From Eubacterium_G segne (GTDB lineage Bacteria > Bacillota > Clostridia > Lachnospirales > Lachnospiraceae): 64,000 bases of DNA. The DNA is taken from contig NZ_JACOOZ010000002.1 of assembly GCF_014287775.1 (NCBI RefSeq), forward strand, positions 124,001 to 188,000, written 5' to 3'. The position numbers and the translations under genes were made by a program. The notes beneath the pieces were generated by a model. The model ran no database searches, was not told the DNA's origin, and saw only the letters and a list, made by a program, of their open reading frames with translations. This document shows positions 44,510 to 52,019 of the stretch, one piece after another; positions within the stretch are counted from its first letter, which is position 1; every line of letters starts with the position of its first letter.

Positions 44510-45581
44510 TTTTTCTCACCTCCATCATATTGATAAATTCATCAAAAAGTGTATCCGAATCCTGTGGTCCCGGACATGCTTCCGGATGGAACTGAACCGT
44601 AAAAATATTCTTATTAATATATCTTAAACCTTCTACTGTCTTATCATTTACATTTACAAAGGCAACCTTTGCCACATCCGGATTAATAGTATCTCCATCT
44701 ACCATATATCCGTGATTCTGGGATGAAATATAAACTCTTCCTGAATCTATATCCTTCACAGGATGGTTTCCTCCTCTGTGTCCATATTTCATTTTCTTTG
44801 TATCTGCCCCTGTAGCTAAAGCCATCAGCTGATGACCTAAGCATATGGCAAATATTGGTATATCTGTATCATATAACTTTCTAATCTGTTCAATTTGATA
44901 AACGCATTCTTTTGGATCTCCCGGTCCGTTTGATAACATAATTCCGTCCGGATTAGCTGCAATAATTTCTTCTGCTGGTGTATCACATGGATAAATTGTA
45001 ACATTGCATCCTCTCTTATTAAGGGACTTTGCAATATTATTTTTAGCTCCAATATCAAGTAAAGCTACGTTAAATCCATCACCCTTTAAAACTTTTTTCT
45101 CTGTACAGGATACTTTCTTAACAACTCCTGTAACTGTATATTCTTTTATCTTAGGTAATACCTCGTCTAAATTATAATTTTCATTAGTGGTAATCATACC
45201 GTTCATTGTACCCTTTTCACGAAGAATCTTTGTAAGGGCTCTTGTATCAATACCGGCGATTCCCGGAATATCATGTTCCTCCAAAAAGTGCTGGATGGTA
45301 TCATCACTTCTGAAGTTACTTGGCATACGGCTTAATTCATGTACTATGTAACCATCAGGCCATGGTTTAAGTGATTCCATATCTTCATGGCAAATACCGT
45401 AATTACCAATAAGCGGATATGTCATGCATACTGCCTGTCCTGCATAGCTGGGATCAGTAAGCACTTCTAAATATCCCCACATTGAGGTATTAAATACTAT
45501 TTCTGAAATAATTTCTTTTGTAGATCCAATAGATGTTCCTTTAAAGACTGTACCGTCTTCTAAGATTAGAAAAGCGTTCAT
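44502..45581 (-). CDS. carA: Carbamoyl-phosphate synthase small subunit (glutaminase)
   Basis: A 359-aa subunit with an N-terminal CPSase_sm_chain domain (FLILEDGTVFKGTSIGS; NTSMWGYLEVLTDPSYAGQ) and a C-terminal class I glutamine amidotransferase domain. That domain has the catalytic Cys in IFAICLGHQLMALA and His/Glu in VQFHPEACPGP. It releases ammonia for CarB. AAAGGA is 9 bases before the ATG. The promoter and a 5' hairpin lie just upstream. Confidence 0.97.
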   Translation of the reverse strand: MNAFLILEDGTVFKGTSIGSTKEIISEIVFNTSMWGYLEVLTDPSYAGQAVCMTYPLIGNYGICHEDMESLKPWPDGYIVHELSRMPSNFRSDDTIQHFLEEHDIPGIAGIDTRALTKILREKGTMNGMITTNENYNLDEVLPKIKEYTVTGVVKKVSCTEKKVLKGDGFNVALLDIGAKNNIAKSLNKRGCNVTIYPCDTPAEEIIAANPDGIMLSNGPGDPKECVYQIEQIRKLYDTDIPIFAICLGHQLMALATGADTKKMKYGHRGGNHPVKDIDSGRVYISSQNHGYMVDGDTINPDVAKVAFVNVNDKTVEGLRYINKNIFTVQFHPEACPGPQDSDTLFDEFINMMEVRKNA

Positions 45582-45632
45582 AAATGTATTTCCTTTCGTA
45601 AGTTTAATTTAAGATATATATTCTTTTGTAAT

Positions 45633-45693
45633 GTGCATAACTTACCTATGCACAAATTGAAAATATTATAGCAGAAAAGCATTTTTTATACAA
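45633..45693 (-). promoter_or_regulatory. carAB promoter and leader hairpin
   Basis: On the minus strand TTGTAT (45688-45693), 17 bases, TATAAT (45665-45670). Within the predicted first 30 transcribed bases lies a perfect 7-bp inverted repeat GTGCATA / TATGCAC (45633-45639 and 45647-45653, 7-base centre), which could be an operator or a 5' RNA stem. I see no PyrR anti-antiterminator consensus in the short leader. Confidence 0.6.
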
Positions 45694-45695
45694 TA

Positions 45696-46043
45696 CTATT
45701 TTACTATATAAGTTTTCTTTTTTTGATTAACAAAATAATCTATTAACTCCTCATAGATTTCCCTGCCCTCCTCTTCGGACAGACTATCTACAAATTCGTC
45801 AATGTCTTCAATATGTTCTTCTTTACCAAATAATATGTAATCTGCAGAGACTCCAAACTTTTCGTTTAACGTTTTTAGCATATTTATGGTTATTGCCATA
45901 GTTCCTGACTCAATTTTTTTATAGGCAGAAAGAGAAACATCTAATTCATTTGCCATTGCAGTCTGAGTGTAGTCCATACCATTTCGTATTTCCCTAACCC
46001 TGTTTCCTGTTTCTAAATTTCTTTTTCTCTCTTCTGACAGCAT
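45696..46043 (-). CDS. XRE-family regulator with acidic C-terminal extension
   Basis: A 115-aa protein: HTH domain (about residues 12-70; RVREIRNGMDYTQTAMANELDVSLSAYKKIESG, NMLKTLNEKFGVSADYILFG) plus an acidic helical tail (about 74-110). AGGAAGG precedes the ATG. It follows a membrane-anchored protein gene by 32 bases and ends just upstream of the carA promoter, so read-through could reach carAB. The target is unknown. Confidence 0.88.
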   Translation of the reverse strand: MLSEERKRNLETGNRVREIRNGMDYTQTAMANELDVSLSAYKKIESGTMAITINMLKTLNEKFGVSADYILFGKEEHIEDIDEFVDSLSEEEGREIYEELIDYFVNQKKKTYIVK

Positions 46044-46075
46044 AATTTATCCTTCCTGTATTTCCATGTCAAAAA

Positions 46076-46768
46076 CTACTGTTTATCATCACATACCTTT
46101 TCTTCTAATTTCTTATAATCTGAAATCAGACTATGTAACTTTTTCTTTTCATCTTTGCCCAAATCAAACACAAACTTCCTGTTATCAAGGGTTATTTTTA
46201 TATTTACGTTTTTACTTTTGACTATTTTTTCAAATTCGTCAATGTTCTCTGTGGAAAACGCCATTGCATTATATGTATTCCCATCATCAGCACTTTTCTT
46301 TTCATCCTTAAATATATTAAACTTAAGGCTTTCTTTGTCTGATAAAATGGTAAATTCCTTTGAAATTTTGTCATCTTTTATATCGGAAACATTATAAAAT
46401 CCACCAAATATTATTCGTGGGTCTAAATAATACTCTCCATCTTCGCATGATACATAAAATCTGAAATACAGGCTAAATACCTCTTCTACACTTTCACCTC
46501 TGTACATGGGAAATTCAAATCTGTAAAATTCCTTTTCCTGCCTATTTCCCTCCAACGCACTGTCATTCCATATTTTTTCGATATCTTTTCGCTGCAATCC
46601 TATTTTACTGCTTTGTATGGTAGATGTTTCCTTAGTGTTTTGATTCTCATACTTTGTGTAATCTTTGCTGTTGTTTTCTTTTATTCTATACATTATTACC
46701 AGTGCCATAATCAAAATTAAAATGCATGTCATGACAATTGTAACTGCTGTTTTTTTCCTTTTATCCAA
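46076..46768 (-). CDS. Hypothetical membrane-anchored protein
   Basis: A 230-aa protein with one N-terminal membrane helix (about residues 8-28) and a charged extracytoplasmic domain. No motif or family is recognised. The start is TTG (46768), supported by GGAGG five bases upstream. It is encoded before the XRE gene, possibly in one operon. It might be a lipoprotein-like sensor or an unrelated surface protein; nothing in the sequence decides. Confidence 0.65.
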   Translation of the reverse strand: MDKRKKTAVTIVMTCILILIMALVIMYRIKENNSKDYTKYENQNTKETSTIQSSKIGLQRKDIEKIWNDSALEGNRQEKEFYRFEFPMYRGESVEEVFSLYFRFYVSCEDGEYYLDPRIIFGGFYNVSDIKDDKISKEFTILSDKESLKFNIFKDEKKSADDGNTYNAMAFSTENIDEFEKIVKSKNVNIKITLDNRKFVFDLGKDEKKKLHSLISDYKKLEEKVCDDKQ

Positions 46769-46864
46769 GGTACCCTCCCTGTATTGTAAAGCATATTTTT
46801 TAATTTAAGGCATACCGTTTTATGTGCCCGAACATAATTATTATATATCTTTTTTCATATGCTT

Positions 46865-46990
46865 TCAATAAAAAGGGAGGATACCTTCAGGCATTTTCGA
46901 GAAACTTTCCATTGCCTTATCATTCATTGCCAATTCAAATCCCAATCCCAAAGGTATTTCTTCACTATTTTTTCCATACTCTTCTATAAT
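46865..46990 (-). pseudogene. Decayed small gene after spoVAC
   Basis: About 41 codons end in TGA (46865-46867). They translate to a stretch containing IPLGLGFELAMNDKAMESFS, which resembles a family of ~60-70 aa Clostridia proteins that begin (L/I)PLGFGxALAxNxxAM and have unknown function (recalled, not searched). Here there is no ATG/GTG/TTG at the expected N-terminus, and the frame stops about 10 residues after the conserved block, where relatives continue for ~30 residues. It therefore looks like a remnant. It overlaps the spoVAC stop region by a few bases. Confidence 0.4.
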
Positions 46991-47442
46991 ATTCCTGCCG
47001 CCTGAAGTATCATGTATATGACTCCCACAATCCAGCTGGAAAATATTCCATACAAAATAACCGGCCCTGCAATGGTAAATATTTTTGCTCCAACACCAAA
47101 TATCTGCCCTTCTGCCTTAAATTCAATTGCCGGTGCCACCACTCCATTGGCAAAACCTGTTATGGGAACCAGACATCCGGCTCCCCCTTTTTTGGCTATT
47201 TTCGGATAAATATTAAGACCTGTTAAAATAACACTTTCTAAAATAAGCACCAGTGTAGTCCAGGCTGCGGCATCCTCTTTGTTCATTCCAAAGTAAGTAA
47301 ATATTGCCACCCATATCTGCCCCATAAGGCAAATAATTCCCCCTATCCAGAATGCATTAAACACATCGGTAAACAACTTATTGTCAGGAGTTATCCGCTT
47401 AACATATTCATTATATTTTTGTTTTCTTTCTTCGCTTTCCAT
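46984..47442 (-). CDS. spoVAC: Stage V sporulation protein AC
   Basis: A 152-aa membrane protein of the SpoVA dipicolinic-acid channel. The soluble start (KYNEYVKRITPDNKLFTDVF) is followed by WIGGIICLMGQIW and the conserved block GGAGCLVPITGFANGVVAPAIEFKAEG, then GVGAKIFTIAGPVILYG. That block and the length separate SpoVAC (about 150 aa) from SpoVAE. It forms the mechanosensitive pore that moves dipicolinate across the inner forespore membrane. It lies 28 bases after spoVAB. No spoVAD or spoVAE follows here. Confidence 0.92.
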   Translation of the reverse strand: MESEERKQKYNEYVKRITPDNKLFTDVFNAFWIGGIICLMGQIWVAIFTYFGMNKEDAAAWTTLVLILESVILTGLNIYPKIAKKGGAGCLVPITGFANGVVAPAIEFKAEGQIFGVGAKIFTIAGPVILYGIFSSWIVGVIYMILQAAGIL

Positions 47443-47470
47443 TACTTTCCCCTTTATGCTTTCATTAATG

Positions 47471-47911
47471 CTATTTTTTAACCCATCCGTTAGCGAACTG
47501 AATTATTGCCGCCGTTACTTTTCCCACTGCCACAGCTAAGATAATATAACTAAAACCTATTCTCAGTTTCACTCTTCTGGCAAAAATTGCCGTAGCATTT
47601 AATGCCTCAGCTAAAGATATTGCAAGACATCCTACAAAGATTCCCTGAGACAGTCCTATTATGGGTTGTAGCACTGCCGATACCGTTACCGGCATATGAA
47701 GTTTTACGGAAAATACCCAGAATATATTCCACAATGTACCTCCTGCCACAACTGCTGTCTCATATTTAGTAACATGTTTTCCGGTATGGGTTTTCCCTGC
47801 CATTCTGGTTATAACACCGGTGGAGGCAATAAGGGCAAATACCGCTGCTGAAATTACACTGCCTCCTCCAAATGCTGTTAGTCCCAAAATTATATATTTC
47901 CACCACGTCAT
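47471..47911 (-). CDS. spoVAB: Stage V sporulation protein AB
   Basis: A 146-aa integral membrane protein with about four helices. It matches SpoVAB in the order AFGGGSVISAAVFALIASTGVITRM, YETAVVAGGTLWN, QGIFVGCLAISLAEALNATAIFARR and VGKVTAAI. Its start overlaps the spoVAA stop by 4 bases. Part of the forespore spoVA operon, expected to be sigma-G-dependent; no such promoter was identified here. Confidence 0.9.
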   Translation of the reverse strand: MTWWKYIILGLTAFGGGSVISAAVFALIASTGVITRMAGKTHTGKHVTKYETAVVAGGTLWNIFWVFSVKLHMPVTVSAVLQPIIGLSQGIFVGCLAISLAEALNATAIFARRVKLRIGFSYIILAVAVGKVTAAIIQFANGWVKK

Positions 47912-48534
47912 TTTACATCCAACTTTCCATCCTGTCTGTTATGCCCCTCAATTAAAGTCTGATTAACATCGGTTTCATATTTTCGCATTTCAACCTCAAT
48001 AGGCGTTGGATCCTTTGAAAACCTCTTTAGCCCAAAATGGTTATAAAATACAAGGATTCCTACCCCCATTCCCACAGAATAGCATAATTCCATTAATGAT
48101 TTTCCGGTATTTTTGTCTCCCGCCACTAACTTGCAGATTTTTTCAAACATTCCTTCCACTGAAACGTCATTGTTAAATGACATTATGGAAAAACCTGCTC
48201 CGAAAAACAAAAGTACACATATTAAAATAACCTTAATAATTTCCAGATATTTTTTCCCTGCATATGCCTTTTTAAATTCAATAATGCAGTCTGTTTCACC
48301 AACACTTTGTACATCAACATTTTCAAAGGTTTCATCCACTATTTCAAAAATTTCCATTATAGAAACAATATATCTTTTTTTGCCATTGGAATGATCAGTT
48401 AAAAGCTTAATGGGCTTTAACCTGTTTACCACTGACATGTTCTTACATTCTAATTTTGCCACATCGCCAATAGTTACATCTTCGTGAGTTACTTCCACGC
48501 ACTGATCTAACTTTATATATAATGTATCACTCAT
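47908..48534 (-). CDS. spoVAA: Stage V sporulation protein AA
   Basis: A 208-aa protein with a soluble N-terminal region (DTLYIKLDQCVEV, IGDVAKLECKN, YIVSIMEIFEIV), two membrane helices (about residues 101-121 and 146-165) and a short tail (PTPIEVEMRKYETDVNQTLI), the SpoVAA layout. A GTG two codons upstream is also in frame, but AGAGG fits the ATG at 48534. It is separated from sigF by a 39-aa ORF. Confidence 0.9.
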   Translation of the reverse strand: MSDTLYIKLDQCVEVTHEDVTIGDVAKLECKNMSVVNRLKPIKLLTDHSNGKKRYIVSIMEIFEIVDETFENVDVQSVGETDCIIEFKKAYAGKKYLEIIKVILICVLLFFGAGFSIMSFNNDVSVEGMFEKICKLVAGDKNTGKSLMELCYSVGMGVGILVFYNHFGLKRFSKDPTPIEVEMRKYETDVNQTLIEGHNRQDGKLDVK

Positions 48535-48542
48535 GCCCACCT

Positions 48543-48662
48543 CTAAATCATAACTGCCGTTTCAGTTTTTTCTGTTTCCTTCGCCTGAGAGCACAAATAA
48601 ACACCAATTCCTGTAGCCATTATGATGGCAGCCATAATAATTATAACTTTAAAGATTTTCAT
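48543..48662 (-). CDS. 39-aa single-helix membrane peptide between sigF and spoVAA
   Basis: An ORF of 39 codons begins with ATG at 48662: a hydrophobic helix (about residues 4-24, VIIIMAAIIMATGIGVYL) followed by a charged tail (QAKETEKTETAVMI). AAAGGA lies about 10 bases upstream, and the stop is 8 bases before the spoVAA ATG. Its place in the operon and helix-plus-tail design suggest a real small membrane protein. No homologue is recalled. Confidence 0.55.
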   Translation of the reverse strand: MKIFKVIIIMAAIIMATGIGVYLCSQAKETEKTETAVMI

Positions 48663-48731
48663 ACCTGTCAAATCCTTTCTATAATTGTTTATGACATACA
48701 TTATATCCAATGAACACTATATTATTCTAAT

Positions 48732-49445
48732 TTATCCAATTTGCTTTTTTAATTTTTCTAAAATTTTCTTTTCAGTTCTTGACACCTGAACCTGAGTCAT
48801 TCCCACTATATTTGCAATTTCCGACTGGGTTTTATTTTGAAAATATCTTAAAATAATTATTTTTCTGTCTGTATCGTCTAGTGTCTCTAACAGCTGTTTT
48901 ACCATTATGCGGTTAATAACCATTATCTCATGACTGCTTTCATCCTCTATTTTTTCCAATATGGTCTGCTTTTTATTATCCCCGGTATCGATTTCCTTAT
49001 AAATAGATTCCACTTCTCTTGATGCATCTAATGCAGTTATTATTTCCTCACAGGTTAAATCACATACTTTAGACAATTCCTCCACCGTAGGTTCCCTGTT
49101 ATTATCTTTTCTGAATTTTTCCGTTTCTAAATAAATTTTCAATTGATTTTCTTTTATGGTTCTGCTTATTTTAATAATGCCATCATCTCTTAAAAAGCGT
49201 CTGATTTCTCCTGCTATCAGTGGCACTGCATAGGTGGAAAATGCCACTTTAAAATTAACATCAAACCTGTCAATTGCCTTAAGCATTCCTATACAGCCTA
49301 TTTGAAATAAATCCTCACTTTCATAGCCTCTGTTTAAAAATCTCCTGACAATGCTCCAGATAAGACCACTGTTTTCTAAAAGTACCTTGTCCCTTGCTGC
49401 TTTATCTCCCTTATGAGCCATTTCTATTAACGATAATACATCCAT
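48732..49445 (-). CDS. sigF: RNA polymerase forespore sigma factor SigF
   Basis: A 237-aa sigma-70 family factor (SigF/SigG type). Region 2 has GYESEDLFQIGCIGMLKAIDRFD and FSTYAVPLIAGEIRRFLRDD. Region 3 includes REPTVEELSKVC. Region 4 includes ILRYFQNKTQSEIANIVGMTQVQVSRTEKKIL. It is encoded in spoIIAA-spoIIAB-sigF order, which identifies it as SigF, the first compartment-specific factor of the forespore. It starts 2 bases after spoIIAB. Confidence 0.96.
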   Translation of the reverse strand: MDVLSLIEMAHKGDKAARDKVLLENSGLIWSIVRRFLNRGYESEDLFQIGCIGMLKAIDRFDVNFKVAFSTYAVPLIAGEIRRFLRDDGIIKISRTIKENQLKIYLETEKFRKDNNREPTVEELSKVCDLTCEEIITALDASREVESIYKEIDTGDNKKQTILEKIEDESSHEIMVINRIMVKQLLETLDDTDRKIIILRYFQNKTQSEIANIVGMTQVQVSRTEKKILEKLKKQIG

Positions 49446-49447
49446 TA

Positions 49448-49918
49448 TCAGATTTTTTCCTGCTTTGTTAATCTCTTTGTCATGGAAACCTTAGTACCAC
49501 GACCTTTTTCTGACTCTACAATCAGTTCATCCATAAACATTTCCATAAACATAAATCCCATTCCGGAGCGTTCTAACTCCGGTTTAGTTGTAAACAACGG
49601 CTCTCTTGCTTTTTCTATGTTTTCAATTCCAACACCTTCATCTTTTATTTCAATTTTTATGGTTGTATCTGTTTCGTATGTACTATCATTTTTCTTTATT
49701 TTATTTGTAAGCATGTTGCACTTCATGTATACAGTTCCCGTTTTTTCCCCGTATCCGTGAATTATTGCATTAGTAACTGCCTCTGAAACAGCAGTTTTTA
49801 TGTCATTTATTTCTTCGATTGTAGGGTCAACCTCCGTGAGAAAGGCAGCCACCACCATTCTTGCCAGACTTTCATTTTGTGACTTGGCATCAAACGTAAT
49901 GCTCATATTATTCTCCAT
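49448..49918 (-). CDS. spoIIAB: Anti-sigma F factor / serine kinase SpoIIAB
   Basis: A 156-aa GHKL-fold kinase that binds and inhibits SigF and phosphorylates SpoIIAA. Motifs: N-box EAVTNAIIHGYG, G1 box IKDEGVGI and G2 box ERSGMGFMFMEMF followed by GRGTKVSMTK. AGGAGG lies 5 bases before the ATG at 49918. It lies between spoIIAA and sigF with small gaps, so the three are co-expressed before asymmetric division. Confidence 0.96.
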   Translation of the reverse strand: MENNMSITFDAKSQNESLARMVVAAFLTEVDPTIEEINDIKTAVSEAVTNAIIHGYGEKTGTVYMKCNMLTNKIKKNDSTYETDTTIKIEIKDEGVGIENIEKAREPLFTTKPELERSGMGFMFMEMFMDELIVESEKGRGTKVSMTKRLTKQEKI

Positions 49919-49927
49919 ACTTTCCTC

Positions 49928-50257
49928 CTAATATCTGGATAAATCCGGTGTTATTGTTTTTTCAACAATTTTGTACAAACCTGAAATAGTTAATATTCTG
50001 TCAATAGAATTATTAATATTAGTAACAGTAACTTTACCGCCCCGGTTTTTAACTAACTTATACCGTCCCATAATAACCCCGATTCCTGAACTGTCCATAA
50101 ATTTTGTTCTTTTAAAATTAAAAATAATGTTTTGAATTTTGTTTGAAATAATATACCAGTCCGACTGCTCTGTTATGATTTTTGCATTATGATGGTCTAA
50201 TTCTTCCGGTAAATAAATCAACAGATTTCTTCCCCTTACTTCATATAAAACTTCCAT
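49928..50257 (-). CDS. spoIIAA: Anti-anti-sigma F factor SpoIIAA
   Basis: A 109-aa STAS-domain protein. The phosphorylatable Ser lies in FMDSSGIGVIMGRYK, the region contacted by SpoIIAB. When dephosphorylated (by SpoIIE, not in the window) it frees SigF. The frame is open to 50314, but AGGGGG precedes the ATG at 50257 with a 7-base spacing and gives the usual length. It heads the spoIIA operon. Confidence 0.95.
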   Translation of the reverse strand: MEVLYEVRGRNLLIYLPEELDHHNAKIITEQSDWYIISNKIQNIIFNFKRTKFMDSSGIGVIMGRYKLVKNRGGKVTVTNINNSIDRILTISGLYKIVEKTITPDLSRY

Positions 50258-50317
50258 TGTAATCCCCCTTAAAATTTTATAAACATGGCTCAATACCTGT
50301 TTTACCATAACCACAAA

Positions 50318-50342
50318 AAGAGAACCCTTTTAAGGTTCTCTT
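50318..50342 (-). terminator. Terminator of the zinc-ribbon TPR gene
   Basis: A 9-bp perfect stem (AAGAGAACC / GGTTCTCTT) with a 7-base loop and TTTTTG on the minus strand, 18 bases past the stop at 50361. It insulates the spoIIA operon. Confidence 0.85.
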
Positions 50343-50360
50343 CTTTAGTATTTTTATATT

Positions 50361-51842
50361 TTATTCTGAACTTCCGCCGTCTCCGCTATCACCGCCATTG
50401 TCTCCGTTATCACCATTGTTGCCGTCATCGCCGCCATTGTCTGATAACATATTTCTTGCTCTATCTGCGTATTCTGAATCTCCAAAATCATCAACGATTT
50501 TCTTGAAATACTTATTGGAGTTAGTTGTATCTCCCTGCCTGTTATAGGCATAGGCTAAGTAATAAATCGCTTTAACGTTGTTTTTATTTGCCTCAATACA
50601 CTTTGTAAACTGTGTTATTGCTGTTTCGTAATCTGCACTTTCGTAGGCGCTCATACCTGCATCAAAAGCTGAATTTTCCACTCTTGATGACAACTGATCA
50701 CTTAATGACTTGTACACCGATGTAAATGAAGCTGATTCCATCTTCATTTTGCCATCAACCTTTTCTAATGACTTTGCACTATTGTCGTAATCCTTTGCTA
50801 AGTAATACTGTACTGCCTCTAAAAGATTACTGTAGTTTGTGCTTAAAGTATTTCCCGTGCCAGTATACTGGGCAAGACTCGTTTTAAGCTTGTCCCTTTC
50901 CTTCTTTATTGTATCCACCTGATCCTGCAATTCGGAAATTGTAGAATTTTTTATAGCAATCTTTTGATTATATTCAACCTTTGTGTCATTTACTTTATCA
51001 GAAATGCCTGCAATTCTTGCCGGAGTAACAATAAAGTAAACCAATGCTGCGCCAAGCAAGACACCTATTATTATGTGTAAAATACTTTGGGCACTGCTAA
51101 TAGCCTCTTTAAAATTGTTTTGTGGAACAATAACATCATTTCCACTTAAGTAAGGTCTGTCAACCATTACACCTCTTAAGCTTCGTCTTCGCTCCATTCT
51201 CCTGTCAGGATCATTTTTCTTTTCATCCTCCATATACTCGTTAATTTCTCTTAAATAACGGATACTTAAAGGATTGCACTTGTCAATTTTAAGAGACTTC
51301 TTTATTGTTCTCTTTGCTCTCTCGTACTGACCGTTTTTGGTGTAAAGTAAAGCTAAAAGCTGATAGGCCTTTATCAGATTAGGATTCTGATTAAGGACTT
51401 TCTTAAGCTGAATTATAGCCATGTCGTCAGTTCCGCTCTTGGCATAATTAAGAGCTACATTGAACTTCTTTATAGTATGATTCAACTCGTCTACTTTTCC
51501 CTTTTCCTGCTGTATAGCTACAAGATATCGGTCTGCCGGGTTGTTATCCGGCTGAATGTTGGTGCTCATAACCCACTCGGAAAATGCCTGAACTGTCTCT
51601 CCCATTTCAAAATACACAAGTCCTAAAAGATTTCTGGCATCAATATTACGTTTGTTTAACTTAACACAACGTCTTAAGGTATCTGCTGCTCCGGCTAAAT
51701 CTCTGTTTCTTGCCTTTGTAAGACCCACGTTGTAATATGTGTTGGACAAACGCACAATTCTCTTGTAGACGCTTACATCCATACCACAGTGACTGCAATA
51801 ATCACTGTTAGTAAGGACATTTCCACAATTATAGCATATCAT
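50361..51842 (-). CDS. Zinc-ribbon and TPR membrane protein
   Basis: A 493-aa protein. It has a zinc ribbon (Cys3, Cys6, Cys16, Cys19), cytoplasmic TPR repeats (about residues 30-210), one membrane helix (about 252-272), a coiled coil (about 280-325) and a second TPR set outside (about 340-465). It ends in a Gly/Asp/Asn low-complexity tail (about 468-493; GDNGGDSGDGG-like). A cytoplasmic Zn-ribbon plus TPRs on both sides of the membrane suggests a scaffold. No enzymatic motif is seen. It is preceded by a 48-aa ORF and valS and is probably co-transcribed with them. Confidence 0.85.
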   Translation of the reverse strand: MICYNCGNVLTNSDYCSHCGMDVSVYKRIVRLSNTYYNVGLTKARNRDLAGAADTLRRCVKLNKRNIDARNLLGLVYFEMGETVQAFSEWVMSTNIQPDNNPADRYLVAIQQEKGKVDELNHTIKKFNVALNYAKSGTDDMAIIQLKKVLNQNPNLIKAYQLLALLYTKNGQYERAKRTIKKSLKIDKCNPLSIRYLREINEYMEDEKKNDPDRRMERRRSLRGVMVDRPYLSGNDVIVPQNNFKEAISSAQSILHIIIGVLLGAALVYFIVTPARIAGISDKVNDTKVEYNQKIAIKNSTISELQDQVDTIKKERDKLKTSLAQYTGTGNTLSTNYSNLLEAVQYYLAKDYDNSAKSLEKVDGKMKMESASFTSVYKSLSDQLSSRVENSAFDAGMSAYESADYETAITQFTKCIEANKNNVKAIYYLAYAYNRQGDTTNSNKYFKKIVDDFGDSEYADRARNMLSDNGGDDGNNGDNGDNGGDSGDGGSSE

Positions 51843-51862
51843 CTGTTAAATCCATCCTTTGC

Positions 51863-52009
51863 TTATTTGTTCTCGCCCTTTAGTTCCTCAACCATCTGTA
51901 TCATAACATCAGTAATGTCTGATATATTGTTGTTATAGATGGCGTTTTCTGCCTCTTCTATTTCAAGGCTTGGATGAAATTTTTTAATTTCTTCTTCAAA
52001 ATTAATCAT
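51863..52009 (-). CDS. 48-aa conserved-looking small protein after valS
   Basis: ATG at 52009 is preceded by GGAGAAGG, and the ORF encodes 48 aa, acidic and helical: starts INFEEEIKKFHPSLEIEEAE and ends MIQMVEELKGENK. It begins 10 bases after valS and ends 20 bases before the TPR gene. The strong RBS and tight spacing support a real gene. I recall similar MINFEEE-type small ORFs in Lachnospiraceae, with unknown function. Confidence 0.7.
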   Translation of the reverse strand: MINFEEEIKKFHPSLEIEEAENAIYNNNISDITDVMIQMVEELKGENK

Positions 52010-52019
52010 ATCCTTCTCC

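Noticed and set aside
50375..50445. Short tandem-like repeats (about 9-bp units) that look like a minisatellite or CRISPR-like array
   Set aside because: They are the in-frame Gly/Asp/Asn codon repeats of the TPR protein tail; units are imperfect and there are no spacers.
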